36,338 nucleotides of DNA. Origin: Phycisphaerae bacterium. Its GTDB lineage: Bacteria; Planctomycetota; Phycisphaerae; UBA1845. The DNA lies in the NCBI GenBank assembly GCA_029260135.1, contig JAJDDV010000054.1, positions 1 through 36,338 of the forward strand. Reading direction: 5' to 3'. The notes beneath the pieces are model-generated. The model saw only the letters and a program-made list of their open reading frames with translations. It was not told the DNA's origin and ran no database searches. The stretch's first letter is position 1. Every line of letters starts with the position of its first letter. Shown piece by piece: positions 16,441 to 24,904 of this stretch. Position numbers and translations under genes: made by a program.

Positions 16441-16802
16441 GCGTCGCCCCGGTGAACGGCTTCGGGCGAAAACGCCGGTGTGCAGACGGCGATGTATTCG
16501 GCGCCGTCTTCGTCGGGTGTCGCGTAGCGGACCCATTCGCCCGGAAGGGTGACGACCGCCTGCCCGGGCGTGACATCGATGGTGCCGCCGCCATGTTCCA
16601 CGTGCAACGTTCTTCGCAGCACGATCGTGTATTCGGTGAATTCCGGCGTTTGGCCTGGTTCCCCCCAGCCGCCGGGGCTTCTCATGCGGGCGATGCTGAC
16701 GGCGTCGCTTCCGGAATTGACCCGTCCGATGTACTCATCGATCCGCTTGGACTTGTTTCCTGCGGCTTTGATGCGCGTCGGCGACGGAATGAGCGTAGGC
16801 AT
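16437..16802 (-). CDS. Small cupin-domain protein
   Basis: 121 aa; GAGGAG lies about 10 nt before ATG. Single cupin barrel: TPEFTEYTIVLRRTLHVE (first motif), then GQAVVTLPGEWVRY (second motif) and a C-terminal strand AEYIAVCTPAFSP. The usual His pair of the first motif is replaced, so metal binding is uncertain; relatives are annotated as EutQ-like or generic cupins. It lies 18 nt downstream of the flavoprotein/polyferredoxin gene and is probably in its operon, which may hint at a redox or small-ligand role. The specific function is unknown. Confidence 0.75.
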   Translation of the reverse strand: MPTLIPSPTRIKAAGNKSKRIDEYIGRVNSGSDAVSIARMRSPGGWGEPGQTPEFTEYTIVLRRTLHVEHGGGTIDVTPGQAVVTLPGEWVRYATPDEDGAEYIAVCTPAFSPEAVHRGDA

Positions 16803-16820
16803 GATCCGAAGACTCCTCGG

Positions 16821-18872
16821 TCAGGGTGATGGACCGTCCTGCTTCGTCTTGACTTCCAGTGTAACCGGCGTGCTCGTGGAAAACGAGAGAACGCGCGTGG
16901 GGCAGACGGCCAGGCAGATTCCGCAACTGATGCAACTGCTATTGCCCATGTCGAAGAACTGTCCCTTGAGTGCGAAGGACTTTACGGGCACGCCGACTTC
17001 GCAGAAGCGGTCGCACATGCCACAAGCAATACACCGTTCCTTGCGGGAGGCGATGCCGAATGTCCGGATCCACTTGGGTTTGGCTCTGTGGAAGAGGTTC
17101 ATCAATCCGACGGCCGGGCACCAGAAGCGGCACCAGATCTTTCCGCCGAGGAAGGGATAGAAGGCGATGGGCAGGATGGCGATCAGTGCGAGGTCGACCG
17201 ACAGGCCGTAGATGTTCGAAATCGTGATGCCGGCGCCGAGATGGTCGACGCCCAGCGCAACGAGCAGTGTTGCCGCGACCGCGAAGCCGGTCAGGTAGTA
17301 GATCTGCCGTTCGCGCGCCGTGTTGTTCTTGCCCTTTGGTGAATAATGTCGCCAGCGATCGCCGACCGTCTCGGCCAGCGCGCCGCATCCACAGACCCAC
17401 GTACAGTAGCTTTTTCCGCGAAACCAAACGACGAGTGGCAGCCCAATCAGCGTGATGAAGAGGACCCATGCCAGGTAGAACGGCTTGGTGTGAGCCCAGT
17501 CCGCCCAGTTGCCGGGTCGAACGGATAACGGCCAGACGTAGGCGAGTCCCCAGGATCCTCCGTTTCGAATCACGAACAACGGTAGCACGGTGAAGAAGAC
17601 GACCTGAAAGAGCATCATTGACAGATAGCGCCTGGACTGGCGCTTATCGTTGTACTCGGTGGCGTACTTCCTCATGGCGACGACGCCGAAGCCGACGACG
17701 AGCAGGCTGTAGAGAATGGGGTAGAAGTCCCCGACATACAACCCCCCCCAGCGGTAGTCCCAGCCCCAGAATTTCAGCGCCGTGTAGAAGGTGGCCACGA
17801 TGAGTAGAACCGGAATGAACGTCCAGAGTCTCTTGAGATTCCAGCGGTTCTCATACTTCAGGCCGAACGCTTTGAGCGTTTCGACTGGTACTTTCCGTTC
17901 AACACGGGTCATCGGGAGGATGTAGTCGTAGCGCTGCCGGTCCGTTCCGTCGGGCGATTCCAGCTCAGCGTCGCCACCGTTGATGGCTGTGATTCTGGTG
18001 GACGGTCGAAAGGTGATGCTGCCCGTCATGGCGACGTCGACACACCCGCAATCGATCGTGGTTTCGCCGATGTGATCGTGGGCCTCTTCACAGACGAGCG
18101 TCACGTCGTTGTCCAGCGCCAACTTGCAGGCGGTTTCGAAGCCTAGCGAACAGGCATCCGAGGCGATGACGAGGAGCTTGTTTCCTGAAAACCGAGCGTC
18201 CGGTTCGTCCAGGAGGTATCTGACCTTGGGATTCCTTTCGCCGGCGGGGTCGAGCTTGCCCAGGAAGGACAGCTTTCCGACGGCCACGACGACGCGGTGG
18301 GCGAGGTGGGTCCGCATGTCCGTGACGACCTCAAAGAGATCGCGCTTGTTGATCTTGGTGACCGATTCGCCCAGCGTGACGTTGGGTCCAATGGTCTTGG
18401 CCGCGTCGTCCCAGTCCTCGAGACAGTTGCCAACGGTACAGTCATCGAAGTGCAGAGCGGCTTGCGATCCGACGGATAGCGGGAGTCCCGTTTCCGCTCG
18501 GTAGAGCTTTCGCTTGTTGCCCAGTGTGACCACGGAGTTGAACAGTCGTTTTCGCTCCAGCAGACGATAGGGGATGCCTCGCTGCTGCAGTGCCATGGCG
18601 ACGCTCACGCCCGCCGGTCCGCCGCCGACAATCAGGACCTCGCAGTCCGCGGTTTGAAGCGTTGGGCGGGGCAGCGAGGCCAGCGTGTCCGCCAGTTTCG
18701 TACCGCCGCGGATGGCGGCGTGGATGTCCGGCGTACCTGCGATGTCGCCGACCACCCACAGGTCTTTGATGTTGCTCTGTCCGCGGGCGTCCAGAATCGG
18801 GTATCGGTCGCCCATGTCGGTGAGCGAGCCCTTTCCCGTAAACGTTGATCGAAACCATGCCATACTGTTCAC
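16821..18872 (-). CDS. Flavoprotein / membrane polyferredoxin fusion with apparently permuted FAD domain
   Basis: 683 aa. Residues 34-60 (NIKDLWVVGDIAGTPDIHAA) match the C-terminal 'GD' FAD-binding motif of thioredoxin-reductase-like proteins, yet they precede the dinucleotide motif GGGPAG (83-88). The VVVAVGK strand (194-200) and a Rossmann-like second subdomain (231-262) follow. In that subdomain the NAD(P) GxGxxG is lost (IASDACSLGFETA). From about 350 to 575 there are 5-6 membrane helices. Cys490/494/496 and Cys581/585 sit in NapH/NosR-like contexts (GKSYCTWVCGCGAL, GKIWCRFWCP). Two 4Fe-4S sites follow: C614/617/620/624 and C647/650/653/657. It probably passes electrons between a flavin and the membrane or periplasm; donor and acceptor are unknown. 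ATG 18863 is an alternative start. Confidence 0.85.
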   Translation of the reverse strand: MNSMAWFRSTFTGKGSLTDMGDRYPILDARGQSNIKDLWVVGDIAGTPDIHAAIRGGTKLADTLASLPRPTLQTADCEVLIVGGGPAGVSVAMALQQRGIPYRLLERKRLFNSVVTLGNKRKLYRAETGLPLSVGSQAALHFDDCTVGNCLEDWDDAAKTIGPNVTLGESVTKINKRDLFEVVTDMRTHLAHRVVVAVGKLSFLGKLDPAGERNPKVRYLLDEPDARFSGNKLLVIASDACSLGFETACKLALDNDVTLVCEEAHDHIGETTIDCGCVDVAMTGSITFRPSTRITAINGGDAELESPDGTDRQRYDYILPMTRVERKVPVETLKAFGLKYENRWNLKRLWTFIPVLLIVATFYTALKFWGWDYRWGGLYVGDFYPILYSLLVVGFGVVAMRKYATEYNDKRQSRRYLSMMLFQVVFFTVLPLFVIRNGGSWGLAYVWPLSVRPGNWADWAHTKPFYLAWVLFITLIGLPLVVWFRGKSYCTWVCGCGALAETVGDRWRHYSPKGKNNTARERQIYYLTGFAVAATLLVALGVDHLGAGITISNIYGLSVDLALIAILPIAFYPFLGGKIWCRFWCPAVGLMNLFHRAKPKWIRTFGIASRKERCIACGMCDRFCEVGVPVKSFALKGQFFDMGNSSCISCGICLAVCPTRVLSFSTSTPVTLEVKTKQDGPSP

Positions 18873-19004
18873 CCTATGTGGACGTCAGGCGCTACGCACG
18901 AGCCGAAGTTCGATGCGCTGCTCGCCGAGACGCCGCGTCGTTGCGCTACTAACATGCAACGGAGAACGGGGCGAAATCATTCCGAGATCTGCCCGAGTGG
19001 GATA

Positions 19005-20210
19005 TCAGTTTTCGTGTGAACGGCGAATGAGTTGTCTGAGGATCTGCCTGCCCGCTCGAAGCTGAGGGTCGGCACCGGCGGTGTATCGTATGTCGCGCGG
19101 GATGTGGACATCGGGCTGGGTCGGTTTTCCTTCGAGGGGGCGCCGGCTAACGGGGAGCATGATCAACCCGTCCTTTCCGACGCGTCGAGCGATGGCTGCG
19201 GTCACGGCACCGGGTGTTGGCTGCCCGACCAGCGGCGCGCGGTGGGCTTTCTGCACCGCATCCACCACTTCTTCTTTTGCGCTACGCGTCCCGTCGGCGG
19301 TGAGGATGACGACGGGTTTGGACCAATGCCTGCCTCGTCTCGATGAGCTGGGTCGTTTTCCGCCCAGCAGGAATCGTTTTGCTCTTCCGGACGAGCCCCC
19401 AACGCCGTCTCGATAATCCAGCAGCAGACCATCGACCTCGGGTTGAAGCTCCAGCAGGCGGTCGTACTCGCCACCGTTTCCAAGGAGTGCCCAGCCGTGC
19501 ATGTACAGCAGCCGAGCTCCATTCTCTTCGATGACGCGTATGCTGCGACGCGTTGCTTTGCGTACGGCTTCGTAGAGCGATTCTTCGACCGGCGTTACGG
19601 TGATGCGATACGCGAGACCGGGCCTGCGCCTCAGTCTGAGCTCCACGGGAACACCTTCTTTGCCCCGAAAGGATGCTACGGGATGGAAGGGTCCACCATC
19701 GACGGTGAGAAGTTCGTCGCCGGTGCGGATGGTTGTTTCAGCGGCCGGCGACCCCTCCAGGACACTTCGGACGAACCAGCGACCGTCGAGGTTCTTGGTG
19801 TAGAGTCCGATGTGCTCGAACATCACCCGCTCGTCGTGGCGGAAGAAGTAGGAACGCATGAGGTAGTAGGCCCATTGATGATCAGCGAAGTAGCGAAAGT
19901 GTGACTGGCCCGTGGCTTCGAAGATGGCGTTGATCGCGTCGGTGAACGCCGGGTGGGTTCGTGAAGCCTCGATCGTCTCGCGATGACGCTGCAGTAGTCG
20001 CCGCCAGCGCTGCCGTCCGACCATGTCCGGGGCGTTGGAGTCCTCGACGAGCGCTTTGACTCTCGCGAGCCTCTCGGCGGCGTGGGCGGATCGGGCCTGG
20101 ACGGATTCCGATCGAGCCGGGCGGACAAGGTCACCCGCCGGAGCGCTTGTCGGCGGCATCCACGCCGCGGCAATACAGATCAGAAATCGGGTGGTCGGTC
20201 TCACGCCCAT
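19005..20210 (-). CDS. Exported S41-family peptidase with PDZ domain
   Basis: 401 aa from ATG 20210, chosen for GAGGA 8 nt upstream and for starting directly at the signal peptide (about 1-25); ATG 20231 and GTG 20249 are in frame. A helical N-terminal region is followed by a PDZ domain at about 132-207 (RSVLEGSPAAETTIRTGDELLTVDG) and the S41 fold. His238 (LLYMHGWAL) and Ser310 (DGTRSAKEEVVDAV) are the candidate catalytic residues. The Lys found in C-terminal-processing proteases (usually TFGKG) is absent (PTPGAV), so it fits the His/Ser tricorn-like S41B subgroup better. It lies 132 nt upstream of the flavoprotein fusion on the same strand. Substrate unknown. Confidence 0.75.
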   Translation of the reverse strand: MGVRPTTRFLICIAAAWMPPTSAPAGDLVRPARSESVQARSAHAAERLARVKALVEDSNAPDMVGRQRWRRLLQRHRETIEASRTHPAFTDAINAIFEATGQSHFRYFADHQWAYYLMRSYFFRHDERVMFEHIGLYTKNLDGRWFVRSVLEGSPAAETTIRTGDELLTVDGGPFHPVASFRGKEGVPVELRLRRRPGLAYRITVTPVEESLYEAVRKATRRSIRVIEENGARLLYMHGWALLGNGGEYDRLLELQPEVDGLLLDYRDGVGGSSGRAKRFLLGGKRPSSSRRGRHWSKPVVILTADGTRSAKEEVVDAVQKAHRAPLVGQPTPGAVTAAIARRVGKDGLIMLPVSRRPLEGKPTQPDVHIPRDIRYTAGADPQLRAGRQILRQLIRRSHEN

Positions 20211-20425
20211 CGTCGGTCCTCGCACTTTCATCGGCTGCACGGCGTCCACGTTCTATAGGGTAGACGATTGTCGGGCGGAAACGAGGTCAAGATCTCCGCC
20301 TGATCCTCATTTCGACACTTTCGCACGCGATGGTGGGGTGTTCGGGGTCCCGGGCTTGCTTGGGCAGACCCTGCTGTTCCGGACCTCGTTTGCGTCGAGT
20401 TGGGCTTGGGCTCACAATCGCGTCC

Positions 20426-21724
20426 ATGACTTCATCGACGGCACTTCAGATTCTCGTACCGGACATCCCCGGGCAGTGCTGGTCGTGTCATTCCTGCGGG
20501 GAATGCTGTCGAAGCCTGGTTGGCGATCTATCCGACGAGGAGCGTCGCCGCATTGATGAGCAGGGGTGGGCGGGGAAGCTGGACGTGCCGCCCTACGTGC
20601 GGATCGGGCGCGGTTGGGCGCTGAACAAGCACGCGAATAACACCTGCGTTTTTCTCGACGATCAGAACCATTGTCGGATCCATGCTGAGTTCGGTGAGGG
20701 TGCCAAGCCCTTTGCCTGCCGAATCTTCCCCTTTTCGGTTCGTCCCGTCGCCGCGGGGTGGCAGGTGTCGCTTCGGTACGACTGCCCGAGCGTCATTCGC
20801 TCGCGCGGCGAGCCGGTTGGTGGCAGGCGGTCCTGGCTTCGATCGCTGCTCGGTGACCTCGAGCACACGCCGCCGCCGGGAGACGACGTCGCCGACCTTC
20901 AGCGGCGTGTTGTCGCGACGGTGGAGGAAGTTGACGTCGTCCGGAATGCGTTCTCGCGATGGATGGGCGAGGGCGAGCTGACGGTCGCTCAGCGGCTGAT
21001 GGGTGCGGCGCGGATTACGACGACGCTGGCCGACGCCACGCTTCGAGACGTTCGCGGATCGCGTCTTTCGGAGCTGCTCGAGATTCTCCTTGGCGCGCTG
21101 CCGGGAGAGTGTGCCTCCGTTCCCGAACGCATGACGAAGCGCCAGCAAGGCATGACCCGACAGTTGGCGTTTGCGCATGTCGAGCACGTGACGCTTGCAC
21201 AGCGCCGGGCGGGTTGGTCGCGTCGGATGGGGATGCGCTGGGATCAGCTGCGGCGATCCAAGCGGTTTCGTAAGGGGACCGGACCGGTTCCCGAGCTTCC
21301 GGGGCTTGCCGGCGGGACGACCTTCGAGGTCGTCGAGGCGGTTGTCCCGTCCGGGGATTCCAGGGAGGCAGTCGAGAATCTGCTTCTGCGTTACGTCTCG
21401 GCGCGATTGCAGAGCCGAAGCGTTTTCGGCCAAGGGTATTACGGTTGGCCCGTCTTCAGCGGGCTCAGCGCGTTTTGGCTCTCGCTTTCCGTTGCGGGTT
21501 GGCTTGCCCGGTATTGTGCGGCGATCGATGAGCGAGGGACGGTTTCCTTCGACGATATCGGCGTGGGGCTGGGACTGGTGGATCGTGGCGCCGCGAGATT
21601 GCCCGCGCTGGGAACGGTGGCGGAGCGCGTTCGCACCTCTTATTTCTTGATGGATGACGGTCTTGCCCGTGCGTTGCAGCATTACACACTTCTGAGTGAG
21701 GCCTGTGAACATGACTCCAAGTGA
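20426..21724 (+). CDS. YkgJ-family cysteine-cluster protein
   Basis: 432 aa from ATG 20426, the start closest to the conserved part; the Shine-Dalgarno signal is weak. The N-terminal Cys cluster CWSCHSCGECC (Cys18, 21, 24, 27, 28), then CVFLDDQNHCRIHAEFG and PFACRIFPFSV, form the zinc/iron-chelating signature of the YkgJ/UPF0153 family. The following 300 residues are helical with no recognised domain, making it much longer than the 100-250 residues usual for this family. Function unknown; metal or Fe-S binding is inferred. The 3' end overlaps the deoxyribose-phosphate aldolase start by 14 nt, so the two are probably translated together. Confidence 0.8.
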   Translation: MTSSTALQILVPDIPGQCWSCHSCGECCRSLVGDLSDEERRRIDEQGWAGKLDVPPYVRIGRGWALNKHANNTCVFLDDQNHCRIHAEFGEGAKPFACRIFPFSVRPVAAGWQVSLRYDCPSVIRSRGEPVGGRRSWLRSLLGDLEHTPPPGDDVADLQRRVVATVEEVDVVRNAFSRWMGEGELTVAQRLMGAARITTTLADATLRDVRGSRLSELLEILLGALPGECASVPERMTKRQQGMTRQLAFAHVEHVTLAQRRAGWSRRMGMRWDQLRRSKRFRKGTGPVPELPGLAGGTTFEVVEAVVPSGDSREAVENLLLRYVSARLQSRSVFGQGYYGWPVFSGLSAFWLSLSVAGWLARYCAAIDERGTVSFDDIGVGLGLVDRGAARLPALGTVAERVRTSYFLMDDGLARALQHYTLLSEACEHDSK

Positions 21725-22403
21725 GGTGGCCCGCGCGATCGATCACGCGCTGTTGAAGCCCGAGGCGACGGCGTCTCAGATCGATGCGTTGTGCGACGAG
21801 GCGGTCCGATACGGATTCGGTGCGGTTTGTATCAACCCGGTGTGGGTGGGGCGTGTCGCAAAGCGGCTTGACGCGATGCCGCGCGAAGAGCGCCCGGGCG
21901 TCGTATCTGTGGCGGGGTTTCCGCTCGGCGCGAGCACGACGGCCACGAAATCCGACGAGGCCCGTCGCGCGATCGGCGACGGCGCGACGGAAATCGACAT
22001 GGTCGTCGACGTCGGATCGCTTCTGGACGGGGATGGGCCGTCCGTTCGGGCAGACATCGCGGCTGTCGCCAGGGCGGTTCACGGTTCGCTTCATGATGGC
22101 GTACTGAAGGTCATACTGGAAACGCGCGTTCTGACGGACGACCGGATCATTCTGGGCTGTCGCTGCTGCGCGGAGGGCGAGGCGGATTTCGTCAAGACTT
22201 CGACCGGGTTTCATCCGGGGGGCGGAGCGACGGTGTCGCACGTGCGGTTGCTCCACCGCAGCGCTTCCCCGATTCGCGTCAAGGCGTCGGGTGGGATTCG
22301 CTGCGCCGCGGACGCGCTGGCCATGCTCGAGGCGGGTGCGTCACGGCTTGGTACCTCGGCGGGGGTGGCGATACTGTCGCAGATGCGCGGTGACAATCCT
22401 TGA
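21711..22403 (+). CDS. deoC: Deoxyribose-phosphate aldolase
   Basis: 230 aa, the normal family length. ATG 21711 was chosen because GAGG precedes it by about 9 nt; GTG 21696 is also in frame. Class I aldolase barrel with IDHALLKPEAT at the N-terminus, Asp96 (EIDMVVD), the Schiff-base Lys162 (FVKTSTGF) and the assisting Lys191 (VKASGGIR), all intact. It cleaves 2-deoxyribose-5-phosphate to glyceraldehyde-3-phosphate and acetaldehyde in cytosolic deoxynucleoside breakdown. No other deo gene is nearby; it overlaps the YkgJ-family gene. Confidence 0.95.
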   Translation: MTPSEVARAIDHALLKPEATASQIDALCDEAVRYGFGAVCINPVWVGRVAKRLDAMPREERPGVVSVAGFPLGASTTATKSDEARRAIGDGATEIDMVVDVGSLLDGDGPSVRADIAAVARAVHGSLHDGVLKVILETRVLTDDRIILGCRCCAEGEADFVKTSTGFHPGGGATVSHVRLLHRSASPIRVKASGGIRCAADALAMLEAGASRLGTSAGVAILSQMRGDNP

Positions 22404-22473
22404 CGATTCGAGGTGGTTCGGTTAAGAGGGGGCATTGTCTTATCCTATTGGTTGTCTCTAAGGAAGCGCTTTT

Positions 22474-22992
22474 ATGTCACATGATGCTGACGTAACGAGT
22501 GTATGCGAAGAGTGCGGCGCCAGCGTTTATCGCGAGCATCTGCAGTCCGGCATCGCTCGATACGAGAAGGGTAAGCTCCTGTGCTCGCACTGCGTGGCCG
22601 ACTATGAGAAGGCCCACGACGCGGCTACGACCGGTGAGATGGAGGAGGACTTCGAGCCGATTATTCTGGAGGGGCACGATGAACCGAGCGAGTCGGCCGC
22701 GGGTATGTCGAGTACGCGGATCACGGCGGTCAGTGCGGCCACGCTGGGTAAGGCGGGTGCGTGGGATGACTCCAAGTTCGAGCGTCCGCTTCGTCCGGAC
22801 ATCACCGGCGCGTCGCGCTGCCGCACGTTTCACTGCAAGCTGAGCGAGGGTGCGATCGAGTTTTTCAATGGCCAACTCAACGATTGGCTGGAGAACAACG
22901 ACAAGATCACGATCAAGTTCGCGACTTCGACGATCGGCATGTTCGAGGGCAAGCACACCGAGCCCAACATGATCGTGAACATCTTCTATTAG
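22474..22992 (+). CDS. Zinc-ribbon protein of unknown function
   Basis: 172 aa, AAGGAAG about 8 nt before ATG. The N-terminus has a CxxC...CxxC zinc ribbon (Cys11, 14, 37, 40). An acidic, low-complexity linker covers about 45-85. The C-terminal 65 residues (SRCRTFHCKLSEGAIEFF through EGKHTEPNMIVNIFY) look like a compact alpha/beta domain that I remember as a conserved planctomycete hypothetical, not a named family. No enzyme motif is visible. It stands alone between deoC and a converging gene. A regulatory or nucleic-acid-binding role is possible but unsupported. Confidence 0.7.
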   Translation: MSHDADVTSVCEECGASVYREHLQSGIARYEKGKLLCSHCVADYEKAHDAATTGEMEEDFEPIILEGHDEPSESAAGMSSTRITAVSAATLGKAGAWDDSKFERPLRPDITGASRCRTFHCKLSEGAIEFFNGQLNDWLENNDKITIKFATSTIGMFEGKHTEPNMIVNIFY

Positions 22993-22998
22993 GATCTG

Positions 22999-23063
22999 CG
23001 TTGCGGGCTGTCAGTCTCTGACGCACGACGCAACGAGCGACCGGCGGTCGAGTCGGTCGCTCG
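22999..23063. terminator. Two overlapping stem-loops between convergent genes
   Basis: CGTTGCG (22999-23005) pairs with CGCAACG (23029-23035). CGAGCGACC (23034-23042) pairs with GGTCGCTCG (23055-23063), a perfect 9-bp stem with a 12-nt loop. The stems share two bases, so they are mutually exclusive at their junction. Probably a bidirectional terminator. Confidence 0.5.
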
Positions 23064-23091
23064 CTTCCATCGTCGATAGTTCCGGGGGGCA

Positions 23092-24750
23092 CTACCAGCT
23101 ATAGTGCACGGTATAGCGAATCGTCACCTCGCCGTCTTTCTCCACGTCGATCGGGAAGTGGATGGTTCGTGAGTCGATCTTCTCGTGCGGGTGCGTCGAC
23201 TCGGCGATTGTCCAGTTCGTCCAGCGGTAGAGGTTTTCCTTGACGATCACCTTGACGGGCTCTTCCTTGTGGTTGCGGAGCTTGATCTCGATCGTCTCGT
23301 CCATCCAGTCTCGGCGGGAATCGACCTTGAAGTCGATTTGCTTGCGTTCGCCGACGACGTCGAACGCGCTGCCGAGCTTGATGAGCACTTCTTCGTTCTT
23401 GGGCGTGTGGTCGATGACATCTTCACCGATGAATTCGAGTGTGTCGTCGGCCTTGTCTCGCTGGGACACGCGAATGCGTCCTGACGGAAGCGGCATGCCC
23501 ATGCCGATTTTCTTCTCGTTCTTGAATCGCAGGTAGATGTCGACTTTCTTGTTCGACTGGACGCCGAAGTTGCGATCGGTCATCGGACTTCCGTAATACG
23601 GGTATCGTGACGCCAGCCCGTAATAGACCATGACCTTTTCGCACGGGACATTTCGAGCGGCCGGGAACAGCTCGATCTGCTTGGTGGAGTTGTCCGGCAG
23701 AGTCGTGGGTCGGCCCAGCGTGTAGAGGTGGTACTCGAAGAACGACTTCTCCTGAAACCCGGTGTCCATCATGGCGGATTCCGCCATGGCAATTCCGCGT
23801 TTCATCCGGCGCATGGATGGTTGGGGTTGCGGTGCGCGGTTGACATCGCCGGCGATCAGCTTGAGCTTGGCGTCGCCGTACGTCGCGCCGGATTGATTGA
23901 TGATGCTCACCCACGCGCCGATGTCGAGCAGGCCGCTGTTGGCGTTGTTGCCCTCGGTGAAGACGATGTTGTAGTCGGACCACCAGGTGACGGCCTTGGT
24001 TTCGTAAGTGACGCGTGTGCGATGGTCGCCGGGGCGCTGTGTGGCGACGTCCCAGACCAGCGTCGGTTTCGTGATCAACCCGCCCGGAAGTTCGGGGAAA
24101 CGGACATTCGCGTAGTGACGAACGACCTGGATTCCGCCGTCCGACGTCTTGAGCACGAGTCCGCCGTCTGTGCTGAGCAGCGAGCCGGTGATCGTCTCGA
24201 CCTTGTCTCCCTGAATCTGATCGACGGTGATCATGCGATCGAGAAAACGCTCCATCAGCTTGGCGGTGCTGACCAAGTCGAACTCGTAGTTCTGCTCGAG
24301 CACGCGGGTACCCGCCGGGTCAGTCAGTGATTTGAAGGACACGGTTGTCGGATCGATCTGGGCGGCCACGTCGGTGAAGCGAATCGTACTTCGGCCCTGT
24401 GAAAGGCCGACGCTGCGCTCTTGTTTGACGAGCGCGTATCCGGGGATCCGATTCCACGCCTGCACGCCGCGATTCCCCGCGCCCACCACGGGGCGGTAGA
24501 GTTCCGGCGGAACGGATCCGGGCGTGGCTGTGCTGTAGATGGTGAGCGCGGTTCCGCCTTTCTCTTGGGCTCGCGCGAGATTGTCGCAGAATCCCAGCGC
24601 CAGCGCGCTCAGCGCGATCAAGCATCCGGTTGCGCTGAGGGGCGGAATTCGCTGCGATCGGTTGCGCGAAGCCACATCGGCAGTGGGTCGATGGACTTGT
24701 TTTACGCGCGGGGCATATCGTAGGTCATCTGAAGCATTCCGAGTGGCCAT
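23092..24750 (-). CDS. Exported DUF4139-like protein
   Basis: 552 aa, AAAAGGA 8 nt before ATG. A basic 40-residue N-terminal tail precedes a signal/anchor segment (CLIALSALALGFCDNLARA, about 43-61). The mature part is beta-rich with conserved stretches: LLSTDGGLVLKTSDGGIQVV, FPELPGGLITKPTLVWDV, ERKQIDFKVDSRRDWMDETI and IRYTVHYSW at the end. These fit the DUF4139 domain of mucoidy-inhibitor-like proteins. Such proteins have no known biochemical activity; an envelope location is likely. It is downstream of serS on the same strand with a 154-nt gap, so it may have its own promoter. Confidence 0.75.
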   Translation of the reverse strand: MATRNASDDLRYAPRVKQVHRPTADVASRNRSQRIPPLSATGCLIALSALALGFCDNLARAQEKGGTALTIYSTATPGSVPPELYRPVVGAGNRGVQAWNRIPGYALVKQERSVGLSQGRSTIRFTDVAAQIDPTTVSFKSLTDPAGTRVLEQNYEFDLVSTAKLMERFLDRMITVDQIQGDKVETITGSLLSTDGGLVLKTSDGGIQVVRHYANVRFPELPGGLITKPTLVWDVATQRPGDHRTRVTYETKAVTWWSDYNIVFTEGNNANSGLLDIGAWVSIINQSGATYGDAKLKLIAGDVNRAPQPQPSMRRMKRGIAMAESAMMDTGFQEKSFFEYHLYTLGRPTTLPDNSTKQIELFPAARNVPCEKVMVYYGLASRYPYYGSPMTDRNFGVQSNKKVDIYLRFKNEKKIGMGMPLPSGRIRVSQRDKADDTLEFIGEDVIDHTPKNEEVLIKLGSAFDVVGERKQIDFKVDSRRDWMDETIEIKLRNHKEEPVKVIVKENLYRWTNWTIAESTHPHEKIDSRTIHFPIDVEKDGEVTIRYTVHYSW

Positions 24751-24904
24751 CGTATAATCCTTTTATCTGAAGGCTGCCTACTGTCTTGCCTTGCATCGAC
24801 CGTCCGACTTCTTTGACACGCTCAGGCGGTTGTGGTTCCAGTTTTTTTTGCAGCTGGCGACGTCCGACGCGCGGTAGGTGACGCTACGGATACATCGTTC
24901 GGGG

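Noticed and set aside
24838..24857. Eight-T tract flanked by CCAG/CTGG as a terminator
   Set aside because: The T-run lies inside the loop on the + strand, where no gene ends; on the gene-bearing strand it is an A-run.
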